Notes: generated by a model not told the origin, from the sequence alone. A stretch of DNA of 5,145 bases from Actinobacteria bacterium UBA2184 (GCA_002328745.1 DCVQ01000021.1:38039-43183), one strand, 5' to 3'; positions 1-5,145 are shown, counted from the stretch's first letter. Translations and numbers: made by a program.

Positions 1-417
1 GCAGCGCTTGCCACGCGCGGTGAGATCACGATCGACATGACCGGGACCAAGATCATGGGCATCTCGGTGCCGGTGGTCACCAAGGGCGAGAGTCCGCTGC
101 GTACGTCGTTCACGCGTGGCTACGCGATCACCGGCGTCTCGTCCCGAATCGATGAGACGGCGGACAAGTTCGAGCGCATCCTCGACGTCATCATCGAATA
201 CGCCGACATCGAGACGCGGCTGAAGCGCCTGGGCGAGGAGATCCAGAAGACGAACAGGCGCGTGAACGCTCTCGAGCAGATCACGGTCCCGTCGCTCAAG
301 GAACAGGTGTCCTACATCAGGCAGGCGCTCGATGAGCGTGCCCGCGAGGACCTGTTCCGCCTGAAGAAGGTCAAGAAGAAGATCGAAGCCAAGAAGAAGG
401 CGGTGCAGGGAGCGTAG
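1..417 (+). CDS. atpD: V-type (A/V) ATP synthase subunit D, 5'-truncated by window edge
   Basis: Subunit D of the V/A-type ATPase is the central rotor shaft that couples the catalytic A3B3 head to the membrane ring. The frame is open from base 1 (AALATRGEIT...), so the gene starts to the left; 138 C-terminal residues are visible before the TAG at 415-417, against roughly 200-210 in the whole family. Family features seen: an IMGISVPVV segment near visible residues 18-26, then a long, highly charged helix with the RRVNALEQITVPSL signature around residues 87-100, and a Lys-rich C-terminus (KKVKKKIEAKKK). These fit the coiled-coil second half of subunit D. The ATG at 37 is internal: the residues before it already match the family. 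The gene is probably last or nearly last in an ATPase operon, since the next gene is on the opposite strand. The symbol atpD (ntpD in some species) should not be confused with the F-type beta subunit. I am confident of the family. Confidence 0.93.
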   Translation, partial: AALATRGEITIDMTGTKIMGISVPVVTKGESPLRTSFTRGYAITGVSSRIDETADKFERILDVIIEYADIETRLKRLGEEIQKTNRRVNALEQITVPSLKEQVSYIRQALDERAREDLFRLKKVKKKIEAKKKAVQGA

Positions 418-441
418 ACCCTCCCTGCTCGTGGATCATAC

Positions 442-487
442 TGTGAGGCGGCGCGTCTTACCGGGGGGTACCAGGCGTCGCCTCACA
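442..487. terminator. Putative (possibly bidirectional) terminator hairpin
   Basis: TGTGAGGCG at 442-450 is perfectly complementary to CGCCTCACA at 479-487. The stem extends inward by a G.U pair and three more pairs (452-454 with 475-477), giving about 13 bp on the plus-strand RNA. The 20-nt loop contains a smaller TACC/GGTA hairpin (459-462 with 467-470). It lies 24 nt after the ATPase subunit D stop, in a convergent gap, which is the expected place for a terminator. No U-tract follows on either strand, so it is not a canonical intrinsic terminator; U-poor terminators are often proposed in high-GC actinobacteria. The hairpin is seen directly; its function is inferred. Confidence 0.5.
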
Positions 488-494
488 CGAATGT

Positions 495-554
495 CCGGAC
501 CATGAGGCCGCGGAGGGTGCGGGCGCCCGGAAGCGGCCGTGCGAATCGGTCCGG
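495..554. repeat. Nested inverted repeats of unknown role
   Basis: CCGGACC (495-501) pairs with GGTCCGG (548-554). Inside it GGCCGC (506-511) pairs with GCGGCC (533-538), and the self-complementary GGGCGCCC sits at the centre (521-528). The elements are properly nested, so a single folded arm of about 60 nt is possible on either strand. It lies downstream of both converging genes and could support termination of the minus-strand gene. The DNA is so GC-rich that short complementary segments are expected by chance. Confidence 0.3.
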
Positions 555-638
555 GGGCGCGGCGTTTCGGGGGCGTGGCGTTTAGGAGCGTGGGGCGGGA
601 ACGTTCCGGGCCCGACGAGCGTGTTCCGGCGAGAGACC

Positions 639-983
639 CTACACGCTCTTGGCGCGTATGATGTCGCGAACCCGCTCGAGCGTCTCGACCGTGCCATGCG
701 GGTCTGCGCGCAGGGTGCGAGCGATGCCCACGATAGCGACGACATCGTCGGCGCCGAGTTTGCTGAAGTGCAGCGCGTCCCACTCGGCGCGTGTCTCGAA
801 CGCCCACAACTCACCGAAGACCCACTTCAGGTCGGCGAGGTCGCGCTGGCTGAACAGGCTCCAGTTGTCTTTGAGCCCCGCGCGAAGCCGCTCGATGGCC
901 CGCTCGACCGCTGTGGCCTTGCGGAGCCGGAACGTACGCATGCCTACATCTTCGTCCGTGACGTCCGGGCGGTTGCTGTTCAT
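639..983 (-). CDS. Hypothetical protein, 114 aa, function unknown
   Basis: I do not recognise the family. The start at 983 is chosen because a near-perfect Shine-Dalgarno (AGGAGGTG, 991-998 on the complement) lies 7 nt upstream. The frame stays open upstream to 1289, but that part overlaps the nitroreductase and does not look like protein. The 114-residue product begins MNSNRPDVTDEDVG and appears soluble and mostly helical: an Arg/Glu-rich helix at about 22-38, a Trp-rich middle (W41, W54, W60, W68; KWVFGELWAFETRAEW), a hydrophobic helix at about 79-92 (DDVVAIVGIARTL), and a charged C-terminal helix (ETLERVRDIIR). It has no cysteine, signal peptide, membrane segment or nucleotide-binding motif. 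It stands alone on the minus strand, convergent with the ATPase gene and divergent from the nitroreductase. G/C-ending codons and the strong ribosome site support a real gene. It is probably a lineage-restricted protein; its role is open. Confidence 0.75.
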   Translation of the reverse strand: MNSNRPDVTDEDVGMRTFRLRKATAVERAIERLRAGLKDNWSLFSQRDLADLKWVFGELWAFETRAEWDALHFSKLGADDVVAIVGIARTLRADPHGTVETLERVRDIIRAKSV

Positions 984-990
984 CGTGCGC

Positions 991-998
991 CACCTCCT
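991..998 (-). promoter_or_regulatory. Strong Shine-Dalgarno fixing the start of the 114-aa gene
   Basis: The complement reads AGGAGGTG, 7 nt before the ATG at 983-981. This is nearly full complementarity to the 16S anti-SD and decides the start over the longer upstream frame. A 5-bp hairpin (TGCGG 1001-1005 with CCGCA 1013-1017) ends just 2 nt upstream of it in the leader. Confidence 0.85.
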
Positions 999-1076
999 CG
1001 TGCGGTAGTTCGCCGCAACGGACCCCGACTCCTGCATGTGCGGGTAAGTGCGTCGTACGGGCGGGGGATGCTCGGT

Positions 1077-1082
1077 TAGAAT
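1077..1082 (+). promoter_or_regulatory. Candidate -10 element for the nitroreductase-led operon
   Basis: TAGAAT is one mismatch from the sigma-70 type consensus TATAAT. It is an AT-rich island in GC-rich DNA, inside the divergent spacer 984-1131 and 49 nt before the nitroreductase ATG. I cannot see a convincing -35 box at 16-18 nt spacing or a TGn extension. The opposite strand reads TATTCT here (1084-1079), so the same island could also serve the divergent minus-strand gene. Confidence 0.3.
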
Positions 1083-1131
1083 ATGCCCGTGAGTCGCTCG
1101 TGCATCAGCACCCGCCGTCGGAAAGGCCCGA

Positions 1132-1647
1132 ATGGAGTTCAGCGAGGTCATCAGCAAGCGCCGAAGCGTGCGGCACTTCAATACCCGTCTCGTGGTAACG
1201 GACCAGGACGTCACCGTGTTACTGGAGGCGGCGGTCGCAGCGCCGTCGGCAGGCAACATCCAGCCGTGGCGGTTCTTCGTCGTGCGCACCCCCGAGGCTC
1301 GCGAGCGGCTCGCCGGTGCCTTGTCCCAGCGCTGGGCCGCCGCGGCCCCCGTCGTGATCGTGGTGGCAGTGGACCCGCGTCCGTGCGCCGCTCGCTACAA
1401 GGACCGCGGCGAGCAGCTCTACGCGATCCAGGACACGGCTGCGGCTGTCGAGAACATCCTCCTTGCGGCGGTGGACCGGGGTCTCGCTTCGTGCTGGATC
1501 GGCGCGTTCGATGAACGTGCCGTGGCCGACGCCGTCGGCATCCCGTCTCCCATCTCGCCCATCGCGGTCCTGCCGGTGGGCTATCCGGCCGAGGCCGCGG
1601 GCAGGCCCGCGCGCCGTCCGCTCGCCGAGGTCACGACCTGGCTCTAG
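1132..1647 (+). CDS. Nitroreductase family protein (FMN-dependent oxidoreductase)
   Basis: This is a small single-domain nitroreductase of 171 residues, in the usual size range for the compact members. The family is typically homodimeric, binds FMN and uses NAD(P)H to reduce nitro-aromatics, quinones or other small acceptors; the natural substrate cannot be read from the sequence. Motifs seen: the N-terminal phosphate-binding KRRSVRHF (residues 9-16), APSAGNIQPWRFFVV (37-51), the helix QDTAAAVENILLAA (100-113), GLASCWIG (117-124), and PVGYPAE (148-154) near the C-terminus. The ATG at 1132 has GGAAAGG (1120-1126) 5 nt upstream and starts directly at the family's N-terminus (MEFSEVISKRRS). It has no signal peptide, so it should be cytoplasmic. 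It is the first gene of the plus-strand unit; the next gene begins 11 nt after its stop. The family is secure; a more specific name is not. Confidence 0.92.
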   Translation: MEFSEVISKRRSVRHFNTRLVVTDQDVTVLLEAAVAAPSAGNIQPWRFFVVRTPEARERLAGALSQRWAAAAPVVIVVAVDPRPCAARYKDRGEQLYAIQDTAAAVENILLAAVDRGLASCWIGAFDERAVADAVGIPSPISPIAVLPVGYPAEAAGRPARRPLAEVTTWL

Positions 1648-1654
1648 GGGAGGT
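1647..1654 (+). promoter_or_regulatory. Shine-Dalgarno of the uracil-DNA glycosylase, touching the upstream stop codon
   Basis: GGGGAGGT begins on the last base of the nitroreductase TAG and ends 4 nt before the GTG at 1659. It supports the GTG start and suggests that ribosomes ending on the nitroreductase can begin again on the glycosylase. Confidence 0.75.
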
Positions 1655-1658
1655 CCGC

Positions 1659-2375
1659 GTGGCATCCGCCCGACCCGAGGACGCCCGAGACGCCGCAGGC
1701 CTCACCGCCGCGAGCGACCTTGGCGCGCTTCGCGACCACATCGGCGATTGCCACCGGTGCGCGCTCGGCGATACGCGCACGCAGCTCGTGTTCGGCGTGG
1801 GCGACCCGGACGCGCGGCTGATGTTCGTCGGCGAGGCCCCGGGCAAGAACGAGGATCTGCGGGGCGAGCCGTTCGTAGGCGCTGCCGGCAAGCTGCTCGA
1901 CGAACTGCTGGAGAGCATCGGCCTGGCGCGTTCGCAGGTCTACATCGCCAACATCCTGAAGTGCCGTCCCCCCGGGAACCGCGATCCGTTGCCCCCCGAG
2001 ATGGCTTCGTGCACGCCGTTCCTCGCCCGGCAGATCGAGCTCATCGGGCCGAAGGTCATCGCGACGCTCGGCAACTTCGCGACGCGGTACGTGCTCGACA
2101 CGCAGCGGCCGATCAGCGCGGTTCGCGGGCGGCTGTTCCGCGCCGAGGGGCGTGCCGTCGTGCCGATCTTCCATCCCGCGGCGGCCCTGTACGACGCGTC
2201 CAAGCGCGACGTGCTGTTCGATGACTTCCGGCGCTTGAAGGTGGTGCTCGATCGAGCCGAGGACGGCACGCTACAGGTGCCGGAGCAAGCCGACGGGCGT
2301 CTGGCGCCGGAGCCGGACGGGGCGGCGGGTCACGATGCGCCGCACATCGCCGGGCGACCATCCGGGGACGGCTAG
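1659..2375 (+). CDS. udg: Family 4 (UDGa-type, Fe-S) uracil-DNA glycosylase
   Basis: It removes uracil from DNA (from cytosine deamination or dUMP misincorporation) and starts base excision repair. The 238-residue product has the four cysteines expected for the [4Fe-4S] cluster of family 4: C31 and C34 (CHRC), C102 and C118. Catalytic and fold motifs: GEAPGKNED (58-66, motif A), EPFVGAAGKLLDELL (70-84), NILKCRPPGNRDP (98-110), and HPAAALYD (172-179, the loop equivalent to HPS/HPAA of the superfamily). The GTG start at 1659 has a strong ribosome site overlapping the upstream stop. The conserved domain ends near residue 197; the last 40 or so residues are an Ala/Pro/Gly/Asp-rich tail with no recognisable motif, probably disordered. 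The next start lies 1 nt after its stop, so it is very likely co-transcribed with tsaE. Family 5 enzymes share the fold but usually differ in motif A; GEAPG followed by E/D favours family 4. Confidence 0.93.
   Translation: MASARPEDARDAAGLTAASDLGALRDHIGDCHRCALGDTRTQLVFGVGDPDARLMFVGEAPGKNEDLRGEPFVGAAGKLLDELLESIGLARSQVYIANILKCRPPGNRDPLPPEMASCTPFLARQIELIGPKVIATLGNFATRYVLDTQRPISAVRGRLFRAEGRAVVPIFHPAAALYDASKRDVLFDDFRRLKVVLDRAEDGTLQVPEQADGRLAPEPDGAAGHDAPHIAGRPSGDG
2364..2368 (+). promoter_or_regulatory. Ribosome binding site chosen for tsaE
   Basis: GGGGA lies 8 nt before the ATG at 2377. It is moderate in strength but makes the 2377 start workable, and 2377 agrees with the family N-terminus. The alternative in-frame ATG at 2335 would overlap the glycosylase by 41 nt and add 14 residues (MRRTSPGDHPG...) that do not look like the family. 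Confidence 0.5.
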
Positions 2376-2376
2376 C

Positions 2377-2886
2377 ATGCGCGCGGGGTTCACGACGGCG
2401 AGCGCCGATGAGACCGAACGTGCGGGGCACGCGCTCGCAGGCCTGCTCCGGCCGACGGACGTGATCGCGCTCTCCGGCGACCTCGGCGCGGGCAAAACGC
2501 ACCTCGTCCAGGGTGTTGCTCGCGGCCTTGCCGTCGAAGGCGCCGTCGGCAGCCCGACCTTCAACATCCTGCTCGTCCACCGCGGCCGCTTGCCCCTGTA
2601 CCACTTCGACCTCTACCGGCTGGAGCGCGAGGACGACCTCGAGGACATCGACTTCTTCGAGACCCTGGAAGGCGACGGCGCGTCGATGATCGAATGGGGC
2701 TATCGCTTCCCGCGCGCCCTGCCCGACGATCATCTTCTCGTGACCATCCGCCGCACCGGGGAGGACCGGCGGTCCTTCGCGCTGCAGGCTCACGGCGAGC
2801 GCTCCGCCGCACTCATGACGGCGTGGACCGGGGCGCTTCGCGCGGCCGGGTTGGCCGGCGCCGTCGTGGAGGAGGCTGACGCGTGA
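2377..2886 (+). CDS. tsaE: tRNA t6A biosynthesis ATPase TsaE
   Basis: TsaE is the P-loop ATPase that binds the TsaB-TsaD heterodimer and is needed for repeated cycles of threonylcarbamoyl transfer to tRNA A37. From the ATG at 2377 the product has 169 residues, slightly above the family's usual 150-160. Motifs: Walker A GDLGAGKT (34-41), the switch I-like SPTFNI (59-64), HFDLYRL (76-82), and the Walker B region IEWGYRFP (105-112). The N-terminus (FTTASADETERAGHALAGLL) matches where the family normally begins, which argues for 2377 over the in-frame ATG at 2335. A short Ala-rich C-terminus follows the domain. The start comes 1 nt after the glycosylase stop, and the stop overlaps the GTG of tsaB by 4 nt, which suggests translational coupling. 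The identification is secure; only the exact start is open. Confidence 0.95.
   Translation: MRAGFTTASADETERAGHALAGLLRPTDVIALSGDLGAGKTHLVQGVARGLAVEGAVGSPTFNILLVHRGRLPLYHFDLYRLEREDDLEDIDFFETLEGDGASMIEWGYRFPRALPDDHLLVTIRRTGEDRRSFALQAHGERSAALMTAWTGALRAAGLAGAVVEEADA
2868..2875 (+). promoter_or_regulatory. Shine-Dalgarno of tsaB, inside the tsaE coding end
   Basis: GGAGGAGG lies 7 nt before the GTG at 2883. It confirms the non-ATG start and the 4-nt GTGA overlap with the tsaE stop. Confidence 0.75.
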
Positions 2887-3692
2887 GGCCGTTCCTCGTC
2901 TTCGACACGGCGACCGACCACCTCGCGCTGGCGATCGGCGACCTCGACGCGCCCGGCGCGGTGCTTGCGGCCGACGACTTCGCGGCGCCGCGTGCCGCCA
3001 ACACCGTCGTGCTCGGGGCGATCGAACGGCTTCTCGCCTCGGCGGGCATCGGCGTCCGCTCGTTGACGGCGGTCGCGTGCGGTCGTGGCCCCGGCTCGTT
3101 CACCGGCGTGCGTATCGGCGTCGCGACCGCGAAGGGACTGGCGCACGGTCTCGGCGTGCCGCTCGTGGGCGCGAGCACGCTCGATGCCGTAGCGATCCGC
3201 GCGAACGCTGAGGGGCTCGTAGGCGTCCTCGGCGACGCGATGCGGGGCGAGGTCTATCCGGCGCTCTACCGGTCCCATGCGGGGCACGTGGCGCGCCTCA
3301 CGCCCGATGCCGTCGCAGGGCCTGTCGAGGTCGCGGCGGCATGGGCCGATCTGGGCGAGCCGGTCGCGCTGACGGGCAACGGCCTCACCAAGCACGAGGC
3401 GGCCTTCGGCGCGTATCCGAACGCGGCCATGCGCGCGGTCGCGGCGGACCTGCGCGTCCCGGACGGCGCGTCGCTGGTGGCGGCGGCGTGGATGGCCGAG
3501 GGGCCGCTTTCGGTGCCGGCCATCGCGGCGCTGCAGGCGGACGCGGCACGTGAGGCCGCGGATCCGGCGCTGCTGCTCCCCGTGTACACGCGCCTGTCCG
3601 ATGCGGAGGAGGCCGAGCGCGTCCGCCTCGGCGGCGGCGCGCTCGTGCCCGGCAGCGGCGTGTCGGGGCCACGGCCGGAGGGCACGCGATGA
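2883..3692 (+). CDS. tsaB: t6A complex dimerisation subunit TsaB
   Basis: TsaB is the non-catalytic ASKHA-fold paralogue of TsaD; it pairs with TsaD and provides the platform for TsaE. The product has 269 residues. Seen: N-terminal beta strand and acidic loop FLVFDTATDHLALAI (4-18), the TsaB signature GRGPGSFTGVRIG (67-79), the following helix AKGLAHGLGVPLVGASTLDA (83-102), DAMRGEVYPALY (118-129), and the C-terminal LPVYTRLSDAEEAER (from 232). It starts with GTG at 2883 behind GGAGGAGG, overlapping the tsaE stop by 4 nt, and its own TGA overlaps the next ATG by 4 nt. Two small departures: the histidine found in E. coli TsaB in the PREHT segment corresponds to A39 here (PRAANTVV), and a Gly/Pro-rich tail of about 20 residues follows the conserved end. 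Neither affects the identification. Confidence 0.95.
   Translation: MRPFLVFDTATDHLALAIGDLDAPGAVLAADDFAAPRAANTVVLGAIERLLASAGIGVRSLTAVACGRGPGSFTGVRIGVATAKGLAHGLGVPLVGASTLDAVAIRANAEGLVGVLGDAMRGEVYPALYRSHAGHVARLTPDAVAGPVEVAAAWADLGEPVALTGNGLTKHEAAFGAYPNAAMRAVAADLRVPDGASLVAAAWMAEGPLSVPAIAALQADAAREAADPALLLPVYTRLSDAEEAERVRLGGGALVPGSGVSGPRPEGTR
3677..3682 (+). promoter_or_regulatory. Shine-Dalgarno of the rimI-tsaD fusion
   Basis: GGAGGG lies 6 nt before the ATG at 3689, within the last codons of tsaB. It supports initiation at the RimI N-terminus. No comparable site precedes the TsaD half. Confidence 0.7.
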
Positions 3693-5145
3693 ACATCCGG
3701 CCGCTCACCGTCGCCGATCTGCCCGCGGTCCTCGAGATCGAGTCGGCGTGCTTCGCCGACCCCTGGAACGGGGCGCTGTTCGCCGACGAGCTCGCTCGTC
3801 CCGACCGGGTGTGGCGCGTGGCCGAGGCCGACGGGCGCGTGGCCGGTTTCGGCGGCATCATGGTCGCGGGTGACGAGGCGCACCTCATGGACATCGCGGT
3901 CTCGCCGTCCGGGCAGGGCCGGGGCGTGGCGCGGCGGCTGTTGGGCGCTCTCACGATCGAGGCCGCCGCTTCAGGTGCCGAGCGCATGACCCTCGAGGTC
4001 GCCGAGTCCAACGTGGGCGCACTGGCGCTCTACGCGGCGAGCGGCTTCGACGTCGCCGGACGACGCGTGCGCTACTACCCGGAGACGGGGGAGGATGCCC
4101 TCGTGCTCTGGTCGCGCCCGATCGCGCCGCTCGTGCGAGGCATGCGGGCGGCCGCCGAAGGCGCCGACCTCGTGCTCGCGATCGAGACCTCGTGCGATGA
4201 GACCGCGGCTTCGGTGCTGCGGGGCGGCCGCGAGGAGCTCTCGGCGGTGGTGGCCAGCCAGATCGACTTCCACGCGCGGTTCGGCGGCGTCGTGCCCGAG
4301 ATAGCTTCGCGCAAGCACACCGAGGCGGTGGTGGCGGTCGTCGAGGCGGCCCTCGAGGCCGCCGGCGTCGGATTCGGCGACCTGCACGCCATCGCGGTGA
4401 CCCGGGGGCCCGGGCTGGTCGGCGCGCTCGTCGTCGGACTCGCCTATGCGAAGGGCCTCGCGCTCGCGACCGGGCTGCCGCTTGTCGGTGTGAACCATCT
4501 CGAGGGACACATCTACGCGGCGCGGCTGCTGGATCCCGACCTTGAGCCTCCGCTCGTGGCGCTGCTGGTATCGGGGGGCCATACGGCGATCGTGCACGTG
4601 CCCGAGTGGGGCCGGTACGAGGTGCTCGGGCAGACGCTCGACGACGCGGCGGGCGAGGCGTTCGACAAGGTGGCGAAGCTGCTCGGCCTCGGCTATCCGG
4701 GCGGCCCGGTGATCTCGCGTCTGGCCGCCGGGGGCGACCCGGCCGCGATCGCGTTCCCGCGCGCCATGATGGGCTCGAGGGATCTCGACACGTCGCTTTC
4801 GGGCCTCAAGACCGCGGTGATCCAGTACGTCGAGCGGGAGCGGGCCGCGGGGCGGGAGCTCGTGGTGCCCGACATCGCGGCTTCGTTCCAGGCGGCGGTG
4901 GTCGACGTCCAGGTGGCCAAGACGGTTCGTGCCGCGACCGAACGCGGGGTCGGGGCCGTCGTGCTCGCCGGCGGCGTCGCCGCCAACCCGTCGCTTCGCG
5001 AGGGGCTGCGGGGCGCCCTTGCCGAGCGGGGCATCGCCCTGAGCGTGCCGCCGCTCGACCTGTGCACCGACAACGCCTCGATGATCGCCGCCGCGGCGCA
5101 CGATCATCTCGCCGCCGGTCGGGTGCTCGGCCTCTCGGCCGACGC
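3689..5145 (+). CDS. rimI-tsaD: RimI-TsaD fusion: S18 alanine N-acetyltransferase + t6A threonylcarbamoyltransferase (3'-truncated)
   Basis: One frame runs unbroken from the ATG at 3689 to the window end (485 full codons). Residues 1-143 are a GNAT domain of the RimI type, which acetylates the N-terminal Ala of ribosomal protein S18: CFADPW (21-26), MDIAVSP (67-73), acetyl-CoA loop QGRGVA (76-81), and LEVAESN..ALALYAASGF with E103 and Y115, the positions of the catalytic pair described for enterobacterial RimI. A linker of about 20 residues (144-160) leads to TsaD, which transfers threonylcarbamoyl to tRNA A37: AIETSCDET (164-172), FGGVVPEIASRKH, metal ligands in NHLEGH (H270, H274), SGGHT (295-299), DDAAGEAFDK (318-327), AGGVAAN (427-433), and CTDNASMI with the metal-ligand Asp D461. 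Only about 10-20 C-terminal residues should be missing. It overlaps the tsaB stop by 4 nt. All key residues I checked are present, so both activities should be intact. Confidence 0.95.
   Translation, partial: MNIRPLTVADLPAVLEIESACFADPWNGALFADELARPDRVWRVAEADGRVAGFGGIMVAGDEAHLMDIAVSPSGQGRGVARRLLGALTIEAAASGAERMTLEVAESNVGALALYAASGFDVAGRRVRYYPETGEDALVLWSRPIAPLVRGMRAAAEGADLVLAIETSCDETAASVLRGGREELSAVVASQIDFHARFGGVVPEIASRKHTEAVVAVVEAALEAAGVGFGDLHAIAVTRGPGLVGALVVGLAYAKGLALATGLPLVGVNHLEGHIYAARLLDPDLEPPLVALLVSGGHTAIVHVPEWGRYEVLGQTLDDAAGEAFDKVAKLLGLGYPGGPVISRLAAGGDPAAIAFPRAMMGSRDLDTSLSGLKTAVIQYVERERAAGRELVVPDIAASFQAAVVDVQVAKTVRAATERGVGAVVLAGGVAANPSLREGLRGALAERGIALSVPPLDLCTDNASMIAAAAHDHLAAGRVLGLSAD

Larger units (their letters stand above)
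418..638. other. Convergent non-coding spacer, GC-rich with several inverted repeats
   Basis: This 221-nt stretch lies between the 3' ends of two converging genes. I see no credible gene: the minus-strand frames crossing it are Arg/Pro-rich and low in complexity, as expected of random high-GC DNA. It holds a strong hairpin (442-487), a nested inverted repeat (495-554), a two-copy imperfect tandem repeat of about 16 nt beginning GGCGTTT (561-576 and 577-591), and a 10-bp perfect palindrome GGAACGTTCC (598-607). Its likely role is transcription termination from both sides. The other repeats may be chance products of base composition. Confidence 0.6.

Noticed and set aside
436..814. Two minus-strand Arg-rich frames across the convergent spacer
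   Set aside because: The products are Arg/Pro/Ser-rich and of low complexity, they overlap the 114-aa gene in other frames, and no ribosome site supports them.
621..1079. Plus-strand frame of 152 codons opposite the 114-aa gene
   Set aside because: There is no ribosome site, the composition is Arg/Ala/Val-rich, and it overlaps the better supported minus-strand gene.
984..1289. N-terminal extension of the minus-strand 114-aa protein up to 1289
   Set aside because: The added residues overlap the nitroreductase and the divergent spacer and do not resemble protein, and the strong Shine-Dalgarno at 991-998 marks the start at 983.
1463..2224. Plus-strand frame of 253 codons across the nitroreductase and glycosylase genes
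   Set aside because: It is Arg-rich and out of phase with two clearly conserved genes, so it is a shadow.
3971..5107. Long minus-strand open frame (378 codons) antisense to the fusion gene
   Set aside because: Its product is dominated by Arg, His, Gly and Asp with no motif, and it lies entirely opposite a highly conserved TsaD coding sequence. It is a high-GC shadow frame.
4142..5145. Separate tsaD starting at the internal ATG at 4142
   Set aside because: The only purine-rich segment before it (GCGAGG, 4135-4140) is 1 nt from the ATG, too close to serve as a ribosome site. The RimI frame runs into it without a stop. A minor internal start cannot be excluded, but the fused reading is better supported.
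1..5145. CRISPR arrays, insertion sequences, tRNA or rRNA genes, prophage or defence genes
   Set aside because: I saw no regularly spaced repeats, terminal inverted repeats, transposase-like frames or tRNA-like segments. All genes but one are recognisable chromosomal housekeeping genes.

Overview
The window is high-GC, gene-dense bacterial DNA with strong Shine-Dalgarno sites, GTG as well as ATG starts, and tightly packed or overlapping genes. The gene set fits a high-GC actinobacterium. A V/A-type ATPase subunit together with a tsaE-tsaB-rimI-tsaD cluster points most towards an anaerobic, Coriobacteriia-like lineage. That placement is inference from gene content and composition; no rRNA or other marker is present to test it.

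Layout: (1) 1-417, plus strand, the 3' part of the gene for V-type ATP synthase subunit D, probably the end of an ATPase operon that continues to the left. (2) 418-638, a non-coding convergent spacer with a strong hairpin just after the ATPase gene and further GC-rich inverted repeats. (3) 639-983, minus strand, a small gene of unknown function with an excellent ribosome binding site. (4) 984-1131, a divergent spacer with a weak candidate promoter. (5) 1132 to the right edge, plus strand, five co-directional genes that look like one transcription unit: a small nitroreductase, a family 4 (Fe-S) uracil-DNA glycosylase, tsaE, tsaB, and a long open frame that fuses RimI to TsaD and runs off the window. 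Gaps in the unit are 11 nt and 1 nt, followed by two 4-nt overlaps (GTGA and ATGA).

How the genes work together: TsaE (ATPase), TsaB (dimerisation subunit) and TsaD (catalytic subunit) form the bacterial machinery that transfers threonylcarbamoyl from its AMP adduct onto A37 of ANN-decoding tRNAs (t6A). RimI acetylates the N-terminal alanine of ribosomal protein S18 and is a common tsa neighbour; here it is the N-terminal domain of the TsaD polypeptide. The TsaC/Sua5 enzyme that makes threonylcarbamoyl-AMP is not in the window. The nitroreductase and uracil glycosylase have no obvious biochemical link to t6A but share the apparent operon.

The most notable feature is the continuous RimI-TsaD frame: 485 visible codons without a stop, with both domains intact at their key motifs. 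Otherwise this is mostly housekeeping DNA, and I see no mobile element, CRISPR array, tRNA or rRNA.
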